A DNA stretch of 15,840 nucleotides from Pseudomonas sp. UBA4194. Lineage in GTDB: Bacteria > Pseudomonadota > Gammaproteobacteria > Pseudomonadales > Pseudomonadaceae. Of this stretch, positions 14,674 to 15,840 are shown one piece after another (position 1 is the stretch's first letter; every line of letters starts with the position of its first letter). The DNA is taken from assembly GCF_002379585.1 (NCBI RefSeq), contig NZ_DFUE01000050.1:1-15840 (forward strand), written 5' to 3'. The notes below the pieces were generated by a model. That model did not search any database. It was given only the letters and a program-made list of their open reading frames with translations, and had not been told where the DNA came from. Made by a program: the position numbers and the translations under genes.

Positions 14674-15729
14674 TCAAGCTCGTTTGGAATTGTTCATGAC
14701 GTGCAGATAGTGCCCTGCGACGTCGAGCATGCGATTGGCAAAACCCCATTCGTTGTCGAACCAGGCCAGCAGGTTCACCAGCCGGGGGCCGGAGACGCGG
14801 GTCTGACTGGCGTCGACAATGGCCGAATGGGGGTCGTGGTTGAAATCACAACTGGCGTGCGGCAATTCAGTGTAAGCCAGCAGTCCCTGCAACGGGCCGG
14901 CGGACGCTGCGTCGTGGAGGACCCGGTTGACCTCGGCGGCGCAGGTATCGCGGGCAGTCTGCAAGGTAATGTCCAGGCATGACACATTGACGGTGGGCAC
15001 GCGCACAGCTTTGGCCTGGATTCGCCCGGCAAGTTCCGGCAGCAGCCGCTCGATGCCGCGGGCCAGACCGGTGGACACCGGAATCACCGACTGGAAGGCC
15101 GAACGCGTGCGGCGCAGATCTTCGTGGTGGTAGGCGTCGATGACGGGTTGGTCGTTCATCGCCGAGTGAATGGTGGTGATGGACACGTACTCCAGGCCAA
15201 AAGCCTGGTCCAGCAGGCGCAGCAACGGCACACCGCAATTGGTGGTGCAGGAGGCGTTGGACACCAGGCGCTCGCGGCCGGTCAGGCACTGCTGGTTGAT
15301 GCCGAAGACCACGGTGGCATCGACGTCCGCCTCGCTGGCCATGGGCTGCGAGAACAGTACCGCCGGGGCGCCGGCGTCGAGAAAGCGCTGGCCGTCGGCG
15401 CGGGTGTTGTAGGCGCCGGAGCACTCCAACACCAGGTCGATGTCCAGCGCTGCCCAGTCGATCCCTTCCGGGGTGGGGCTGCGCGAAACGGCCACGCGAT
15501 GCCCGTTGATCAGCAGACTGTCGCCGTCGACTTTCACTTCTCCGGGAAAGCGCCCGTGGGTGGAGTCGAAGCGGGTGAGGTATTCGAGACTGGCCATATC
15601 GGCCAGATCGTTGATTGCCACCACTTCGAAGTTGACCTGCGCGCCGCGTTCGCACAGCGCGCGGAGCACGCAGCGACCAATGCGGCCATAACCGTTGAGG
15701 GCAACTCTGTAGGGCCGGTTCTGAGACAT
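14674..15729 (-). CDS. epd: D-erythrose-4-phosphate dehydrogenase
   Basis: This 351-residue NAD-dependent enzyme of the GAPDH superfamily oxidises erythrose 4-phosphate to 4-phosphoerythronate, the first step of pyridoxal phosphate synthesis. The Rossmann loop GYGRIGR is at 13-19. The catalytic C161 sits in SNASCTTNC and its partner is H188 in TTIHSAMNDQPVIDAYHHEDLRRTRSA. This Epd-type stretch and the position next to pgk favour Epd over a glycolytic GAPDH, though annotations often mix them. The C terminus has WFDNEWGFANRM. The start ATG has only a weak AGG upstream. It leads the epd-pgk-lipoprotein cluster; in pseudomonads transketolase (tktA) commonly lies upstream, outside this window. Confidence 0.93.
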   Translation of the reverse strand: MSQNRPYRVALNGYGRIGRCVLRALCERGAQVNFEVVAINDLADMASLEYLTRFDSTHGRFPGEVKVDGDSLLINGHRVAVSRSPTPEGIDWAALDIDLVLECSGAYNTRADGQRFLDAGAPAVLFSQPMASEADVDATVVFGINQQCLTGRERLVSNASCTTNCGVPLLRLLDQAFGLEYVSITTIHSAMNDQPVIDAYHHEDLRRTRSAFQSVIPVSTGLARGIERLLPELAGRIQAKAVRVPTVNVSCLDITLQTARDTCAAEVNRVLHDAASAGPLQGLLAYTELPHASCDFNHDPHSAIVDASQTRVSGPRLVNLLAWFDNEWGFANRMLDVAGHYLHVMNNSKRA

Positions 15730-15802
15730 GAAGGATTTCGCCTGGAATTATTCTGTGTAGAAGCAACGCCCATCTCGAACGCGCCCCACAATGCTACCGC
15801 CA

Positions 15803-15840
15803 ACCCCTGCAGGGCCAACTGCAGGAGCGGCGTACAGCCG
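15803..15840. repeat. Possible partial REP-like palindrome at the right edge
   Basis: The stretch contains CTGCAGG, then CTGCAGGAGCGGCGTACAGCCG running into the window end. Its GCAGGAGCGGC...AGCCG core resembles the head of Pseudomonas REP elements, and CTGCAG is repeated 12 bases apart. It is truncated, so identity is uncertain. It lies upstream of epd. Confidence 0.35.

Noticed and set aside
13511..14710. 399-codon open frame opposite pgk
   Set aside because: It is a mirror of a highly conserved gene in GC-rich DNA. The translation is rich in Gln, His, Gly and Arg with no recognisable domain.

Overview
The window looks like chromosomal core DNA from a Pseudomonas of the P. putida group. 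The coding sequence is GC-rich. The order epd-pgk-(small lipoproteins)-fba next to a REC-PAS-GGDEF-EAL regulator (CfcR-like) is the P. putida arrangement as I remember it. The 35-base REP arms at 3025-3107 closely resemble the P. putida REP consensus. No RNA genes, insertion sequences or CRISPR arrays are visible.

Left part, plus strand (1-7278): an MdtD-like DHA2 drug-efflux transporter, the DEAD-box 23S rRNA helicase DbpA, a HI0933/YhiN-type flavoprotein, a YccS-type FUSC membrane protein and an ElaA-type acetyltransferase. These look like separate housekeeping or stress genes. Intergenic palindromes lie between several of them: a REP pair after dbpA, and copies of a 40-base GC-rich palindromic element at the left edge, before yccS and after elaA.

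Middle, minus strand (10369 down to 7385): the CfcR-like response regulator with GGDEF and EAL domains, a YgjP-type zinc-protease-like protein and a small winged-helix protein. Close spacing suggests one transcription unit. The GGDEF domain has its signature and I-site, but the EAL domain lacks a conserved metal-binding Asn. This predicts net c-di-GMP synthesis.

A 313-base A/T-rich divergent spacer separates cfcR from a plus-strand PL7 alginate lyase that has no signal peptide. A bidirectional terminator separates the lyase from the fba operon that converges on it.

Right part, minus strand (15729 down to 11417): epd (erythrose-4-phosphate dehydrogenase, PLP synthesis), pgk, three small lipoprotein genes (one MliC-like) and fba. 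This is a central carbon metabolism cluster with envelope lipoproteins embedded in it. Most of the window is ordinary. The parts most worth a second look are the cytosolic alginate lyase beside a c-di-GMP regulator, the degenerate EAL site with possible Rsm-type leader motifs, the lipoproteins inside the glycolytic cluster, and the 40-base palindromic repeat family.
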